Source: an uncultured Victivallis sp. (GTDB lineage: Bacteria; Verrucomicrobiota; Lentisphaeria; Victivallales; Victivallaceae). From it: DNA of 52,948 bases. The notes beneath the pieces are model-generated. The model had not been told where the DNA came from and did no database searches. It saw only the letters and a list, made by a program, of their open reading frames with translations. The stretch spans positions 1-52,948 of the forward strand of contig CALXOE010000021.1 of NCBI GenBank assembly GCA_944389935.1. The letters run 5' to 3'. The position numbers were made by a program, and so were the translations under genes. This document shows, piece by piece, positions 1 to 10,393 of the stretch (position 1 is its first letter; every line of letters begins with the position of its first letter).

Positions 1-206
1 ATCTGGTCGATAATTTCCGAGGCACGGCCTTTGGTGAGATTCTTCCAGTCTTCCGCGGAGAAGCGTTTCCAGGAACCATTCTTGATTGCGTGACCAATCG
101 CGCGGCGCTGGCTGTCGGTCGCCTTGGAGTCCGGATCGGCGATCGTGAACTTTTTGGAGGGATTAGCGTTGCTGGCATTGCGGACGTTGTTCTGTGTGTT
201 GTTCAT
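1..206 (-). CDS. Hypothetical accessory protein, cut off by the window edge
   Basis: An open frame starts with ATG at 206 and runs off the left edge (68 codons visible). It begins MNNTQNNVRNASNANPSKKF, then continues with a part containing QRRAIGHAIKNGSWKRF and LTKGRASEIIDQ. The pattern of an alanine/isoleucine-rich helix followed by an LTKGxAS-I helix is common in small proteins of plasmids and integrative elements, but I do not recognise a named family. A structured leader (239-315) lies just upstream and resembles the one upstream of the 1267-353 gene pair, so the two units are probably controlled alike. Function unknown; the C-terminus is missing. Confidence 0.55.
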   Translation of the reverse strand, partial: MNNTQNNVRNASNANPSKKFTIADPDSKATDSQRRAIGHAIKNGSWKRFSAEDWKNLTKGRASEIIDQ

Positions 207-238
207 CTTTTTGATTCCTTTTTGTTGGTTTATTGGGG

Positions 239-315
239 AATTCGGTTCTTTCGCAAAGAAGCCGCGCGACGGATGAGACTTCATCCGCCGGTCAAGCGGC
301 CGGAAGAACTGAATT
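239..315 (-). ncRNA. Structured 5' leader element, copy 1
   Basis: On the minus strand this leader of the gene starting at 206 folds into three stacked stems. The outer stem pairs GTTCTT (304-309 on plus) with AAGAAC (245-250) and extends outward through AATTC/GAATT. The middle stem is GCCGC/GCGGC. The inner hairpin is about 10 bp closed by the loop AGTC. The same arrangement recurs at 1306-1376 with a different inner-stem sequence but preserved pairing. The strand is inferred from the position in front of two minus-strand genes. It could be a regulatory RNA, a translational element or a small repeat. Confidence 0.5.
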
Positions 316-352
316 TTGTTTTTAACTTGAAATGTTGTTCGATAACCAGACT

Positions 353-1096
353 TTATACTGTATGGCGCAACTCCCGGATGATTTGATACGGGCATTGGGC
401 ACAGTCGAGATTGCAGGGTTCCTGACCTCGCAACTTACAAACGGATTGCAGAGCATCACGCTTGACCAGAATCGCGTCACTTTTCCTGATCCAGTATTCT
501 CCGTTGTTCCAGGCTTTACGCAACTCGGCAGAGGAGGAAAAATAACAAGTTTCCACGCCGCAAAGTTGGCAACGGAAGGCATATTGCTCCATCTGTTCGT
601 TCCATGGGCAAAGACGCTTCAATACGGCGATATTTCCCATTGATTTGCAGGAACGGCACCAGAATGGCGTATCCGAATTATGGAACGACGACAATTTCGC
701 CGGATCGGGTTCATAGCGGGAAAGGTTCTTGTTGAGATAATCCGAGGCATAGTATTGCAAAATCCCGCAGGCTTCACCCATGGTTTTCATCGCGGCAAGA
801 TCGCGTTCCAGCGTCTTGATCGTGCCGAAATGGAGCCGTTGCGTATGCCCGGACTCATCCAGATAACCGTTGAGCCAGGCGTCGATGTAGATGCCTTCCG
901 AACCGCCGTAATCGACAGAGAAGATACAATTAAACTCATAATTGGAAATCGGCCGTTTATTTTTCTCCTCAAATTCACACGCGGAATCGTAGTCGATAAT
1001 CCGGTCGAGTTCCTGCAACGCGCCGGCATCGCGTGCTGTTTTCAGAATACCTTTGAACAGGTCGATGGCACTGTCCCGTTTGATGTTTTCTTTCAT
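353..1096 (-). CDS. Zinc-ribbon (Lar-like) accessory protein
   Basis: This 247-residue protein has an unassigned first 150 residues rich in charged and aromatic residues. A C-terminal half follows with paired cysteines: CRSC, then CQLCG followed by AELRKAWNNGEY, then CNLDCAQCP. A CxxC pair followed about 15 residues later by an A-x-x-AWN helix resembles the Lar restriction-alleviation zinc ribbon; the link is inferred from that pattern alone. The start at 1096 has a strong ribosome site, AAGGAGG, nine bases upstream. It lies 18 bp behind a 50-residue ORF (1267-1115) and shares its structured leader, so the two form a small operon. The setting suggests a phage or integrative-element accessory gene. 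Function unknown. Confidence 0.6.
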   Translation of the reverse strand: MKENIKRDSAIDLFKGILKTARDAGALQELDRIIDYDSACEFEEKNKRPISNYEFNCIFSVDYGGSEGIYIDAWLNGYLDESGHTQRLHFGTIKTLERDLAAMKTMGEACGILQYYASDYLNKNLSRYEPDPAKLSSFHNSDTPFWCRSCKSMGNIAVLKRLCPWNEQMEQYAFRCQLCGVETCYFSSSAELRKAWNNGEYWIRKSDAILVKRDALQSVCKLRGQEPCNLDCAQCPYQIIRELRHTV

Positions 1097-1114
1097 GATC
1101 AGACCTCCTTGAGA

Positions 1115-1267
1115 TTAAAATTCTTTTTCGAGGATCTCCTCAAGCATTTCGTATTCGCCGTTGGAGAGATAGCAGTTCCCGCCGAGGCAGGTGAATTCTT
1201 CCTCCCGACCTTCGATGTGTTTGCCATCGACAACCTGAAATCCGTAGATTCTTGCATACGCAGCCAT
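1115..1267 (-). CDS. Small hypothetical protein (50 aa)
   Basis: A compact acidic protein beginning MAAYARIYGFQVVDGKHIEG and ending in an acidic helix, MLEEILEKEF, with two cysteines in between (TCLGGNCYL). The start is an ATG at 1267 preceded by an AAGGATT-type ribosome site. It sits 18 bp upstream of the zinc-ribbon gene at 1096 and downstream of leader copy 2 (1306-1376), so the two genes are probably co-transcribed. No family recognised. Coding status rests on the intact frame, start context and operon position. Confidence 0.5.
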   Translation of the reverse strand: MAAYARIYGFQVVDGKHIEGREEEFTCLGGNCYLSNGEYEMLEEILEKEF

Positions 1268-1305
1268 TTTCTCATAATCCTTATTTTGATTTTAGTTTGA
1301 GAACT

Positions 1306-1376
1306 TCTGTTCTTTCGCCAAGAAGCCGCGCGGCGGACGGGAATCCGTCAGCCGGAAAAGCGGCGCAAAGAACAGA
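1306..1376 (-). ncRNA. Structured 5' leader element, copy 2
   Basis: A second copy of the leader lies 40 bp upstream of the small gene at 1267. The outer stem pairs TCTGTTCTTT (1306-1315) with AAAGAACAGA (1367-1376), 10 bp. The middle stem is GCCGC/GCGGC. The inner hairpin is GACGG-ATTC-CCGTC. Shared with copy 1 are GCGCGGCTTCTT and GCGAAAGAAC on the 3' side and the GCCGCTT/CCGGC run on the 5' side. The inner stem differs in sequence but still pairs, which is what a selected RNA fold would show. Confidence 0.5.
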
Positions 1377-1467
1377 GGGACTGCCTATGCGTCAGCCTGG
1401 AAATGTTTTTGAATAGAAAAAGTGCCCGTCAATGGCAGGAGAATGAGGCAGCTGGAGATATTTGAAT

Positions 1468-1492
1468 AAGACTTGTCTGGCTTGTCTTATAC
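1468..1492. repeat. Inverted repeat at the 3' end of the Fic gene
   Basis: ATAAGAC and GTCTTAT form a perfect 7-bp inverted repeat around an 11-base loop, overlapping the Fic stop codon. There is no clear T-tract. It could be a weak terminator or a protein site. Confidence 0.3.
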
Positions 1493-2203
1493 TTTGAATT
1501 TTTTACAGACTTCCCGGTAATGATCCTGTGCGGAAAGACAGGTGTCATCCAGATATTCCGGAATATCGGCATATTGCCGGAGACCGCGATAATAGAATAA
1601 TTTGTGTTCGGAATCTATGATGAACGGAACCAGATCATGCGCGAGACATTCCTTGAACATGATCAGGCGGCCGACTCTGCCGTTCCCATCCTGAAACGGA
1701 TGAATCCGCTCAAAACTGAAATGGAATTTTACAATGTCTTTCACGGTATAACTCTGCAAAGAGTGATAGGCACTCAACAAGGCACGCACTTCTTTCCCGA
1801 CTTTCTTCGGTTCCGTCGTCTCCATTTCCCCGATTGTGTTGGGAAGTTTTTTGTATTGTCCGACCCGGAACCAGTCGAGCCGACTTTGCGAAGTTCCCTG
1901 TTTCAGCAGAAAATGATATTTCTTGATGATCTTTTCCGACAATTTTTCTTCCGCAGTATCCAGCATGTAGTCAAACGCGGCAAAATGATTGAGCGTTTCA
2001 ATGATGTCGTCCGTTCGCACAGCGGAGTCTTTTTCACAGAGAACGGAATGAGTTTCATAAATATACCGGGTCTGATCATGAGTCAACTGATTGCCCTCAA
2101 TCCGGTTGGAGTTGTAGGCAATCGCAATTTGCGTATAATGATACAGCCCGCCTTTGAGTTTCGCGTTCTTTTCCTGGCACAGCCGTTCCAAAATTTTGCT
2201 CAT
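1487..2203 (-). CDS. Fic family protein (probable AMPylator)
   Basis: A 238-residue Fic-domain protein. The catalytic motif HPFQDGNGRVGR starts at H168, with the invariant histidine and phosphate-binding GNGR loop intact, so nucleotide transfer (usually AMP to a Ser/Thr/Tyr hydroxyl) is expected. Near the N-terminus SNRIEG (S32-E36) fits the inhibitory motif (S/T)xxxE(G/N), placing it among self-inhibited Fic proteins with an in-cis inhibitory helix. The ATG at 2203 has AAGGAA upstream. No antitoxin gene sits beside it, consistent with inhibition in cis. It lies in the AT-richer left block and its start is under 60 bp from a truncated glycosidase, so it was probably brought in by transfer. 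The target is unknown. Confidence 0.85.
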   Translation of the reverse strand: MSKILERLCQEKNAKLKGGLYHYTQIAIAYNSNRIEGNQLTHDQTRYIYETHSVLCEKDSAVRTDDIIETLNHFAAFDYMLDTAEEKLSEKIIKKYHFLLKQGTSQSRLDWFRVGQYKKLPNTIGEMETTEPKKVGKEVRALLSAYHSLQSYTVKDIVKFHFSFERIHPFQDGNGRVGRLIMFKECLAHDLVPFIIDSEHKLFYYRGLRQYADIPEYLDDTCLSAQDHYREVCKKFKV

Positions 2204-2259
2204 GATTCATCTTCCTTGTTCATCATGGAAATATACTTCCGAATCGTGGATTTTCAAAC

Positions 2260-4749
2260 TTGCTTAAGTATGAAAAAGAGATACCGCCAGGACATAAAGG
2301 ACAATGGCTTTACCTGCTGCATTGCGCGGCCTGGTTTCCACAAACCTCAAAAAAGGCCGGGACTGTACGGATTCTCTACGAAGACGGGTCCCATGATACT
2401 GTCGAAGTACACACACATCATGATGTCGGCAGTTACTGGTTTCCACAAGCGTGTCCGAATGCGGATGTCGGTTATCAGGGCAACAATCCCAGTGCGCCAG
2501 TCGGCTTGTATGTATCCAGCTTCCCCATTAAAAAGAAAGCTTTGAAACAAATCACGTTTGAAGCTGGAGACCGTTCCGTATGCTGGTTGATCGCAGGGGT
2601 CTCCCTTTCTTCCGTCGAAATCCCTCCAGCCGAGGAAAAACCGGTCGTGACGGGAGCAAACGATCAGTGGCGGATCATCCGGGACATCAGGACGATCAAA
2701 AACGGTTCCATTCTTGATCTTTCCGGGCTGCTTGATCCGCCCGCCGGGAAATATGGTTTCATCAAAACGGCCGGCGATCATCTTGAGTTTGAGCGGCTCC
2801 CTGGAAAAGCAGTTCGCTTCTACGGAGCAAACATCTGCAACGACGTCAATTTCCTTGAGCGGGCCGAAGCCGATCACCTTGCCGATGTCATGGCAAAAAT
2901 CGGTTACAATCTGGTCCGCTATCATCATTATGATCTCTGGCTTGCCTGCGATGATGGCGGCCGGAATACCGGGGTTGATCCGGAACGTTTCGCTCGATTC
3001 GACTATCTGTTTGCCGCAATGAAAAAAAGAGGTATCTATTCGTCCATAGACCTTTTCACGCTGCGAAAACTTTCCCCTGCGGAACGACCGGAAATCGCGA
3101 AAAAAGAACTCTCTGCGGACGGAACCAAAGCCTTGTTCTTCCTGTCTGATACGGCTATGTCAAGCTGGGAGGAATTTGCGGAAAATTTTCTATGCCACAT
3201 TAATCCGTACACCGGGATCGCCTACAAGGACGAGCCGTCGCTGATTTCGATCAGCCTGGTCAATGAGGACACCATCGTCGGAATTGTCAATGCAGATCCC
3301 GATGTTCGCAATCTCTACGAGCAGCGATTCAACAAATATATCAGAGAACAGAAGATTTCACTTACTGCAGAAAACAAGGAACGGTACTGGCTGAGATTCC
3401 TCAAAGAGACCTATGAACAGGGTTACCGGCGCATGGAACGTTTCGTACGTGGACTTGGAGTCAGGATCCCGCTCAACGGGCAGAACAACATCGCCGACAG
3501 TCTGCCGGAGATTCCAATCCGCAACGTCAGCGACCTGATTGACCTTCACGTCTACTGGCATCACCCGGTTTTTCTCAATCAACCCTGGTGCACACCAGTC
3601 GCAGTGAATAACGTCAGCGGGATCAGCGGTTATGCAGGAGGAGTAAATGAACTCTTCCCGGCCAGGATTTTCGGCAAGCCGTTGACCGTAAGTGAATGGG
3701 ATTACGTCAATCCCAGCCGTTACGTCAATGAGGGGGGGATACTTTTCCCGGCGTATGCGGCATTGCAGGATTGGAGCGCCCTCATCCATTTTCAGTTGGC
3801 CGGCTGGGCTGCGCGAGTGCGCGAACGAGAGCAAAACCTGGCTTTGTTCGACATGCTGGGGGATCCATTGCGCCTGCTGTCGGAACGGGCCGGAGCTCTG
3901 CTTTATCTGCGGGGCGACGTCTCTCCGGCCATAGACGCTTTCCCCTTACTGATGACCACTCGTTATCTGGAGGACGACACAGCAGACCTCGGTCAAACCC
4001 CGGAAATCCTGCGTCGTCTCGGATTGATCGGCCGGGTCGGGACTTTCCTTGCTCCAGCCGAAAATATTTGTCTCCCCCGCGGAAGTCGAACGGCATTCGC
4101 GCTGCAGAATTCCTGGTTTGAGAAGCAGCTTGACATCCCGCTGAAACGTCTATCCGGGAAAACGGAGAAACAGCTTGCCGAATTATTTGCGGACGGAATT
4201 ATTACCGCGGCGGAATACGATCCTGTCAGGCAGCGGTTTTCAAGTTCAACAGGAGAACTCGAACTGATTCAGAAAGATCGAACTTTCCGGGCAATCACTC
4301 CCCGCAGTGAAGCGTTCATCCTCGAGGCGGGACGGAAATTGGAGGGGAAATTCGCCCGAGTGGAAAACCGACAGGGAAATGGAGTTGTATTTCTCTCATC
4401 GCGGGACGGTTTGCCACTGGCGCAAAGCGGCCGGATTCTAATCCTTCATCTTACGGAAACAAGAAATACCAACCAGAAATTCACCTCTCCGGAGATGACT
4501 GTTTTTGAAAGCTGGGGAGAGCCCCCGCTGGTAGCCTGCCGTGGAGTCGTGCATCTGACGCTGGCATGTCAGAAGCCGAACTTCCGGATATATGCCTGCG
4601 ACTTTGATGGAAGCCGCCTCAAGGAGTTACAGTTCAAAAATCAGAAAGACGGCAGTTTGTCTGTTGAACTCGATACATTTGCGTCCAGCAAACCAGTTTT
4701 CGTCTATGAGATGGTTCGAGAAGCGGAAGAGGAGGAGGAGGCCCCTTAA
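2260..4749 (+). CDS. 5'-truncated clan-A-like glycoside hydrolase
   Basis: About 829 residues remain of a large glycosidase. A beta-sandwich remnant (LYLLHCAAWF) comes first, then a TIM-barrel with RFYGANICNDVNF, a likely acid/base Glu336 in VNED, a likely nucleophile Glu479 in VSEWDY, and C-terminal beta domains. The layout matches GH5-like clan A enzymes of this phylum. The N-terminus is wrong: the frame is open back to 2206 with no ATG, there is no signal peptide, and recognisable domain sequence starts at once. The first possible start is a TTG at 2260. It directly abuts the Fic gene of the accessory block, so the 5' part was probably lost when that block arrived. It may be a pseudogene although the catalytic residues remain. 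Confidence 0.7.
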   Translation: MLKYEKEIPPGHKGQWLYLLHCAAWFPQTSKKAGTVRILYEDGSHDTVEVHTHHDVGSYWFPQACPNADVGYQGNNPSAPVGLYVSSFPIKKKALKQITFEAGDRSVCWLIAGVSLSSVEIPPAEEKPVVTGANDQWRIIRDIRTIKNGSILDLSGLLDPPAGKYGFIKTAGDHLEFERLPGKAVRFYGANICNDVNFLERAEADHLADVMAKIGYNLVRYHHYDLWLACDDGGRNTGVDPERFARFDYLFAAMKKRGIYSSIDLFTLRKLSPAERPEIAKKELSADGTKALFFLSDTAMSSWEEFAENFLCHINPYTGIAYKDEPSLISISLVNEDTIVGIVNADPDVRNLYEQRFNKYIREQKISLTAENKERYWLRFLKETYEQGYRRMERFVRGLGVRIPLNGQNNIADSLPEIPIRNVSDLIDLHVYWHHPVFLNQPWCTPVAVNNVSGISGYAGGVNELFPARIFGKPLTVSEWDYVNPSRYVNEGGILFPAYAALQDWSALIHFQLAGWAARVREREQNLALFDMLGDPLRLLSERAGALLYLRGDVSPAIDAFPLLMTTRYLEDDTADLGQTPEILRRLGLIGRVGTFLAPAENICLPRGSRTAFALQNSWFEKQLDIPLKRLSGKTEKQLAELFADGIITAAEYDPVRQRFSSSTGELELIQKDRTFRAITPRSEAFILEAGRKLEGKFARVENRQGNGVVFLSSRDGLPLAQSGRILILHLTETRNTNQKFTSPEMTVFESWGEPPLVACRGVVHLTLACQKPNFRIYACDFDGSRLKELQFKNQKDGSLSVELDTFASSKPVFVYEMVREAEEEEEAP

Positions 4750-4799
4750 CAACGTTTCAGCTTTTTCAAACGGCTGTTTTTCCGCAAATTTTTCGTAAA

Positions 4800-4832
4800 C
4801 GGTCGTGTGCATAACAGATTGCATCACGACCG
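4800..4832. terminator. Hairpin between converging genes
   Basis: CGGTCGTG pairs with CACGACCG, with TGC/GCA continuing inside, between the converging glycosidase (+) and mutS (-). No long T-run follows, so it may work as a weak bidirectional terminator or act after transcription. Confidence 0.45.
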
Positions 4833-4931
4833 GCCTCTTTCCTTACGAATCAGGGGTCAGGCAGTTCCGCTCAAGCAGAAGCCGCCGAAAAGACAACGAC
4901 CGCTCCGCATCTGGCGTGTGCTCTCCTGCTC

Positions 4932-7469
4932 TCACAGCAGCCGCAGCTGGATCATGTCGTCGTTCTCGTCGGCGTCGTTCCGGCTGCGCCGTTTCGACTT
5001 CACGGTCCGGCGCGGGAGGGCGGCCATCGCCTCGCGCGGAGCATCGGCGGTCTTTTCAAGCAGTTCGAGAATCACGTTCGCCCGGTCGATCACCGGCTGC
5101 GGAATCCCCGCAAGTTTCGCGACGTGAATCCCGTAGCTGCGGTCCGTGCTGCCCGGCACGATCTGCCGCAGAAAGATGATCTGGTCGCCGTACTCTTTCA
5201 CCGCCACATTGTAATTGTTCACACCGCGCCGCGTCTGCGCAAGTTCAGTCAGCTCATGATAGTGCGTCGCAAACTGCGTGCGGCAGCGGCACGACGGATC
5301 GTCATGCAGAAATTCCGCCACCGCCCACGCGATCGAAAGCCCGTCGAACGTACTCGTCCCCCGCCCGATCTCGTCGAGGATGACCAGACTCTTCGGCGTC
5401 ACGTGATTGAGGATGTTCGCAGTCTCGACCATCTCCACCATGAACGTGCTCTGGCCGCGCGCAAGATCGTCCGCCGCGCCGACCCGCGTGAAAATCCTGT
5501 CCACAAGCCCGAGCTCCATCGAGTCGGCCGGAACGAACGACCCCATCTGCGCAAGCACCACCAGCAATGCCGTCTGCCGGATGTAAGTCGATTTGCCCGC
5601 CATATTCGGACCGGTGATCAGCATCATGCGGTTGCGGTCTCCGTCGAGCAGACAGTCGTTCGGCACGAACTTCCCGGAACCGAGCACCGCGTCGAGCACC
5701 GGATGACGCCCCGCCTTGATGATGAGACGGTCGTCGTCGAAGATCTGCGGCCGGTGGTAACCGTGCAGCCGCGCACACTCCGCGAGACTCGCGAGCGCAT
5801 CGATCTCCGCAAGCGCGTCCGCCGCGATCTGGATGGGACGGGTGTACTGCAATGCAAATTCACGCAGCTCCTGGAACAGCTGCACTTCGAGCGCTTTCGA
5901 CTTCTCCTCCGCTCCAAGAATCCTGCTCTCGAGCTCCTTGAGCTCCGGTGTGATGAACCGCTCCGCGTTGACCAGCGTCTGCTTGCGGACATAATCCTCC
6001 GGCACCATCGCGAGATTCGCCTTGCTCACCTCAATGTAGTAGCCGAAGACCGAGTTGTACTTGACCTTGAGTGAACGGATTCCCGTGCGCTCCTGCTCGC
6101 GCTGCTGAATCTGCGAGAGCCACGCCTTGCCGTCGGTCGCGGCGCTGCGGAGTTCATCGAGTTCGGCGCTGTATCCGGCGCGGATCACACCGCCGTCCGA
6201 GAGCAGCGCGGGAGGATTTTCCGCAATCGCGCGCTCGATCCGGTCGACCAGTTCGGGAAAGAGTTCGAGCCGGCTGTTCTGTGTTTCAAGCAGCGGCACG
6301 TCGAAGATCGAGAGCAGACTCTTGACCCCCGGCAGCACGCCGAGAGAGACCGCCAGCGTCTGCAGATCGCGCGGATTCGCATTGCCGACGTTCAGCCGCC
6401 CGACAATGCGCTCGAGATCGCGCACGACGCCGATCGTCTCGCGCAGTTCCGCCAGCGTGAGCGGATCGTCCCGGAACGCCTCGACCGCATCGAGCCGCGC
6501 GACGATCGCATCGTGGTCGCAGAGCGGCCGCAGCACCCAGCCGCGCAGCTTCCGCCCGCCCATCGGCGTTTCCGTGTGGTCGAGAACTCCGAGCAGCGAA
6601 CCGTTTTTGCCGGTGCCGAACATCGTCTCGACCAGCTCGAGGTTCCGCAGCGAAATCGAGTCGAGCTCGAGCGAGTGGTCGAGGCTGTAAAGCTCGATCC
6701 GGGTGATATGTGCCGCATCCTGCCGCAGGTTCTCGGTCGCGTAACGCAGCACCGCTCCCGCAGCCGAAACCGCATGCGGCAGATCGCGCAGCCCGAAACC
6801 GTCAAGCGTGGCGGTCTGGAACTGGCGCAGCAGAAACTCCGTCGCGCGGTCGACTTCAAAGAAATCGTTCTCGACCGTCGTCCAGAGCAGTTTCGCACGC
6901 GGCTCGGGACGACTCCCCTCCTCCTCGAACTGCGCATCGAGCCGATGGCTGATGACGCACTCGCGCGCTCCGAGGCGATTCAGTTCCGTGACGAGCTTGT
7001 CCGGCTCCGAGACGCAGCAGACCCGGAACTCCCCCGTGCTGATGTCGAGACTCGCAAGCGCCCAGTCCCCCCCTTTCCCCTGCACGAGACTGGTCAGAAA
7101 GTTGTTGCTCGATGGATTCAGCAGCGCGTTGTCGACGATGGTTCCCGGCGTGATGATCCGCGTGATCTGCCGCTTCACAATCCCTTTGGCCAGACGCGGA
7201 TCCTCCATCTGCTCGGCGATCGCGACTTTCACCCCCGCCGCGACGAGCCGCGGCAGATAGGTGTCGAGCGCATGATACGGGAAACCGCACATCGGGTATC
7301 CCTGACGGCGGGTCAGCGTAAGTTCCAGCACGGAACTCACCCGTTCGGCATCCTCGAAGAACTCCTCGTAGAAATCCCCGAGCCGGAACAGCAGAACCGC
7401 GTCGGGGGGAATCGAGGCTTTCGCCTCGCGGTACTGCTGCATCATGGGAGTGAGATTGATGTCTGACAT
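4932..7469 (-). CDS. mutS: DNA mismatch repair protein MutS
   Basis: A full-length MutS (845 residues). The N-terminal mismatch-recognition domain has the Phe-x-Glu motif in FRLGDFYEEF. Connector, lever and clamp regions follow. The ATPase domain has Walker A GPNMAGKST (Lys626), then DEIGRGTSTFDG and the conserved THYHELTEL. It binds mispaired or looped DNA and starts repair. The C-terminus is short and basic (KSKRRSR), then acidic. It ends the folB / flavin-reductase-like / mutS operon, starting 4 bp after the previous stop. No mutL is in the window. Confidence 0.97.
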   Translation of the reverse strand: MSDINLTPMMQQYREAKASIPPDAVLLFRLGDFYEEFFEDAERVSSVLELTLTRRQGYPMCGFPYHALDTYLPRLVAAGVKVAIAEQMEDPRLAKGIVKRQITRIITPGTIVDNALLNPSSNNFLTSLVQGKGGDWALASLDISTGEFRVCCVSEPDKLVTELNRLGARECVISHRLDAQFEEEGSRPEPRAKLLWTTVENDFFEVDRATEFLLRQFQTATLDGFGLRDLPHAVSAAGAVLRYATENLRQDAAHITRIELYSLDHSLELDSISLRNLELVETMFGTGKNGSLLGVLDHTETPMGGRKLRGWVLRPLCDHDAIVARLDAVEAFRDDPLTLAELRETIGVVRDLERIVGRLNVGNANPRDLQTLAVSLGVLPGVKSLLSIFDVPLLETQNSRLELFPELVDRIERAIAENPPALLSDGGVIRAGYSAELDELRSAATDGKAWLSQIQQREQERTGIRSLKVKYNSVFGYYIEVSKANLAMVPEDYVRKQTLVNAERFITPELKELESRILGAEEKSKALEVQLFQELREFALQYTRPIQIAADALAEIDALASLAECARLHGYHRPQIFDDDRLIIKAGRHPVLDAVLGSGKFVPNDCLLDGDRNRMMLITGPNMAGKSTYIRQTALLVVLAQMGSFVPADSMELGLVDRIFTRVGAADDLARGQSTFMVEMVETANILNHVTPKSLVILDEIGRGTSTFDGLSIAWAVAEFLHDDPSCRCRTQFATHYHELTELAQTRRGVNNYNVAVKEYGDQIIFLRQIVPGSTDRSYGIHVAKLAGIPQPVIDRANVILELLEKTADAPREAMAALPRRTVKSKRRSRNDADENDDMIQLRLL

Positions 7470-7472
7470 AGA

Positions 7473-8033
7473 TTACTGCAACGCTTCCGGATTCACATAT
7501 TTTTCATCGCCCGCGACCCGCACGACCTGCCCGACCATGCAGATATGGTAGTCGCGCTCGGGATAGTGTCTGCCGATGAGGCTCTTGTCGAGAAATCCGC
7601 GCCCGGAGAGTTCCGCGCGATAGAGTTTGCGGCACTCAAGCACAAGTTCCGCTTCCGCGAAAGAGGGCGCTTCGACCCGGACGGACGGGACGGGGGTGAG
7701 TCCGGCCCGCGCGAGTTTGTCGGGATTCTCCCGGCCCGAAACCCGCCCGAGCAGCATCAGCGCCTCGCGATACTCCGGCCCGAACGCCGAGAGCGTAAAC
7801 GTGTCATACCGCTCGAGAATCTCTAGCGTATACCGCTGCGGCCGCAGAAACACCGTCACGGCGGGCTCCGCCCACATGCAGCCGAGAAATCCCCAGCCGA
7901 CGGTCATCGCATTGCAGGGACCGCCGGGGAACTCTCCGGCCGCAAGCGCAAACCAATCCTCTTTCCAGGCACGGAATGGACGACAGACAAATTCCGATGG
8001 ATTGATCTCTTTCCAGGTTTCAGAATCCCGCAT
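7473..8033 (-). CDS. Flavin reductase family protein
   Basis: A 186-residue protein of the flavin-reductase-like (flavoredoxin) fold. Features are an FMN-binding style segment NAMTVGWGFLGCMWAEP, then FLRPQRYTLE, FTLSAFG and a C-terminal LIGRHYPERDYHICMVGQVV. Members bind FMN non-covalently and act as small flavin or redox enzymes; the physiological partner is unknown. It lies between folB (5 bp away) and mutS (3 bp away), so the three are probably one transcript, although mismatch repair has no known need for it. Confidence 0.85.
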   Translation of the reverse strand: MRDSETWKEINPSEFVCRPFRAWKEDWFALAAGEFPGGPCNAMTVGWGFLGCMWAEPAVTVFLRPQRYTLEILERYDTFTLSAFGPEYREALMLLGRVSGRENPDKLARAGLTPVPSVRVEAPSFAEAELVLECRKLYRAELSGRGFLDKSLIGRHYPERDYHICMVGQVVRVAGDEKYVNPEALQ

Positions 8034-8038
8034 ATTGA

Positions 8039-8392
8039 TTACTCCTTGTGAAATTCCAGTTCTACCGCGATGGAGCGGGCATATTTCGCCGCGCCGGGCT
8101 TGTCGATCCGCACCCGGACGAACCGGATCGGATCGTATTCGAGCGCGAGTCGTCCGACCGCACCGGCGAGCGCCTCGAGAAGTCTGAAATGCGATCCGGC
8201 CGCGAGCGCATGAATCCGCTCCTCAAGTTCGGCATAATTGACTGTATCGGCGAGTTCGTCGCTCGCCGCCGCCGCGGCAAGGTCGACCCCGAATTCGAGA
8301 TCGAGTGTAATACCCTGCCGCCGTTCGCGCTCGGCCGGATAACAGCCGATCAGCGCGTTGACCCGGAGGCCGTTGATGAAAATTCTGTCCAT
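8039..8392 (-). CDS. folB: Dihydroneopterin aldolase FolB
   Basis: A 117-residue folate-pathway aldolase that converts 7,8-dihydroneopterin to 6-hydroxymethyl-dihydropterin and glycolaldehyde. The family start MDRIFINGLRVNALIG is followed by the catalytic-Glu region CYPAERERRQ, VNYAELEERI and a C-terminal VRIDKPGAAKYARSIAVE. I chose the ATG at 8392 over an in-frame start 54 bp upstream because the family begins here and GGGGA precedes it. First gene of a leftward operon with the flavin reductase and mutS, driven by the promoter at 8447-8475. Confidence 0.92.
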   Translation of the reverse strand: MDRIFINGLRVNALIGCYPAERERRQGITLDLEFGVDLAAAAASDELADTVNYAELEERIHALAAGSHFRLLEALAGAVGRLALEYDPIRFVRVRIDKPGAAKYARSIAVELEFHKE

Positions 8393-8446
8393 ATTCCCCG
8401 TCACTGAATTGAAAGCCCGGCAGCGCTCCCGCTCCCTGACCGGCAT

Positions 8447-8475
8447 ACAATACCACGATTTTCCGCTTTTCGCAA
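8447..8475 (-). promoter_or_regulatory. Promoter for folB operon
   Basis: On the minus strand TTGCGA (8470-8475), a 17-base spacer and TATTGT (8447-8452) resemble a sigma-70 promoter about 55 bp before folB. Confidence 0.5.
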
Positions 8476-8484
8476 AAGCAAAAG

Positions 8485-8513
8485 TTGTTTTGCACCGGAA
8501 AAAGTGCTATATT
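8485..8513 (+). promoter_or_regulatory. Promoter for lepA-lepB
   Basis: TTGTTT (8485-8490), a 17-base spacer and TATATT (8508-8513) lie about 50 bp before lepA, back to back with the folB promoter. Confidence 0.5.
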
Positions 8514-8560
8514 ATGAAGATAAAGGATGAATTTCACCGGTTGACAGACGACAAAAGAAT

Positions 8561-10369
<1,809 letters not shown>

Positions 10370-10393
10370 AGAGAAAGCAGAGAGCGACGGCAT

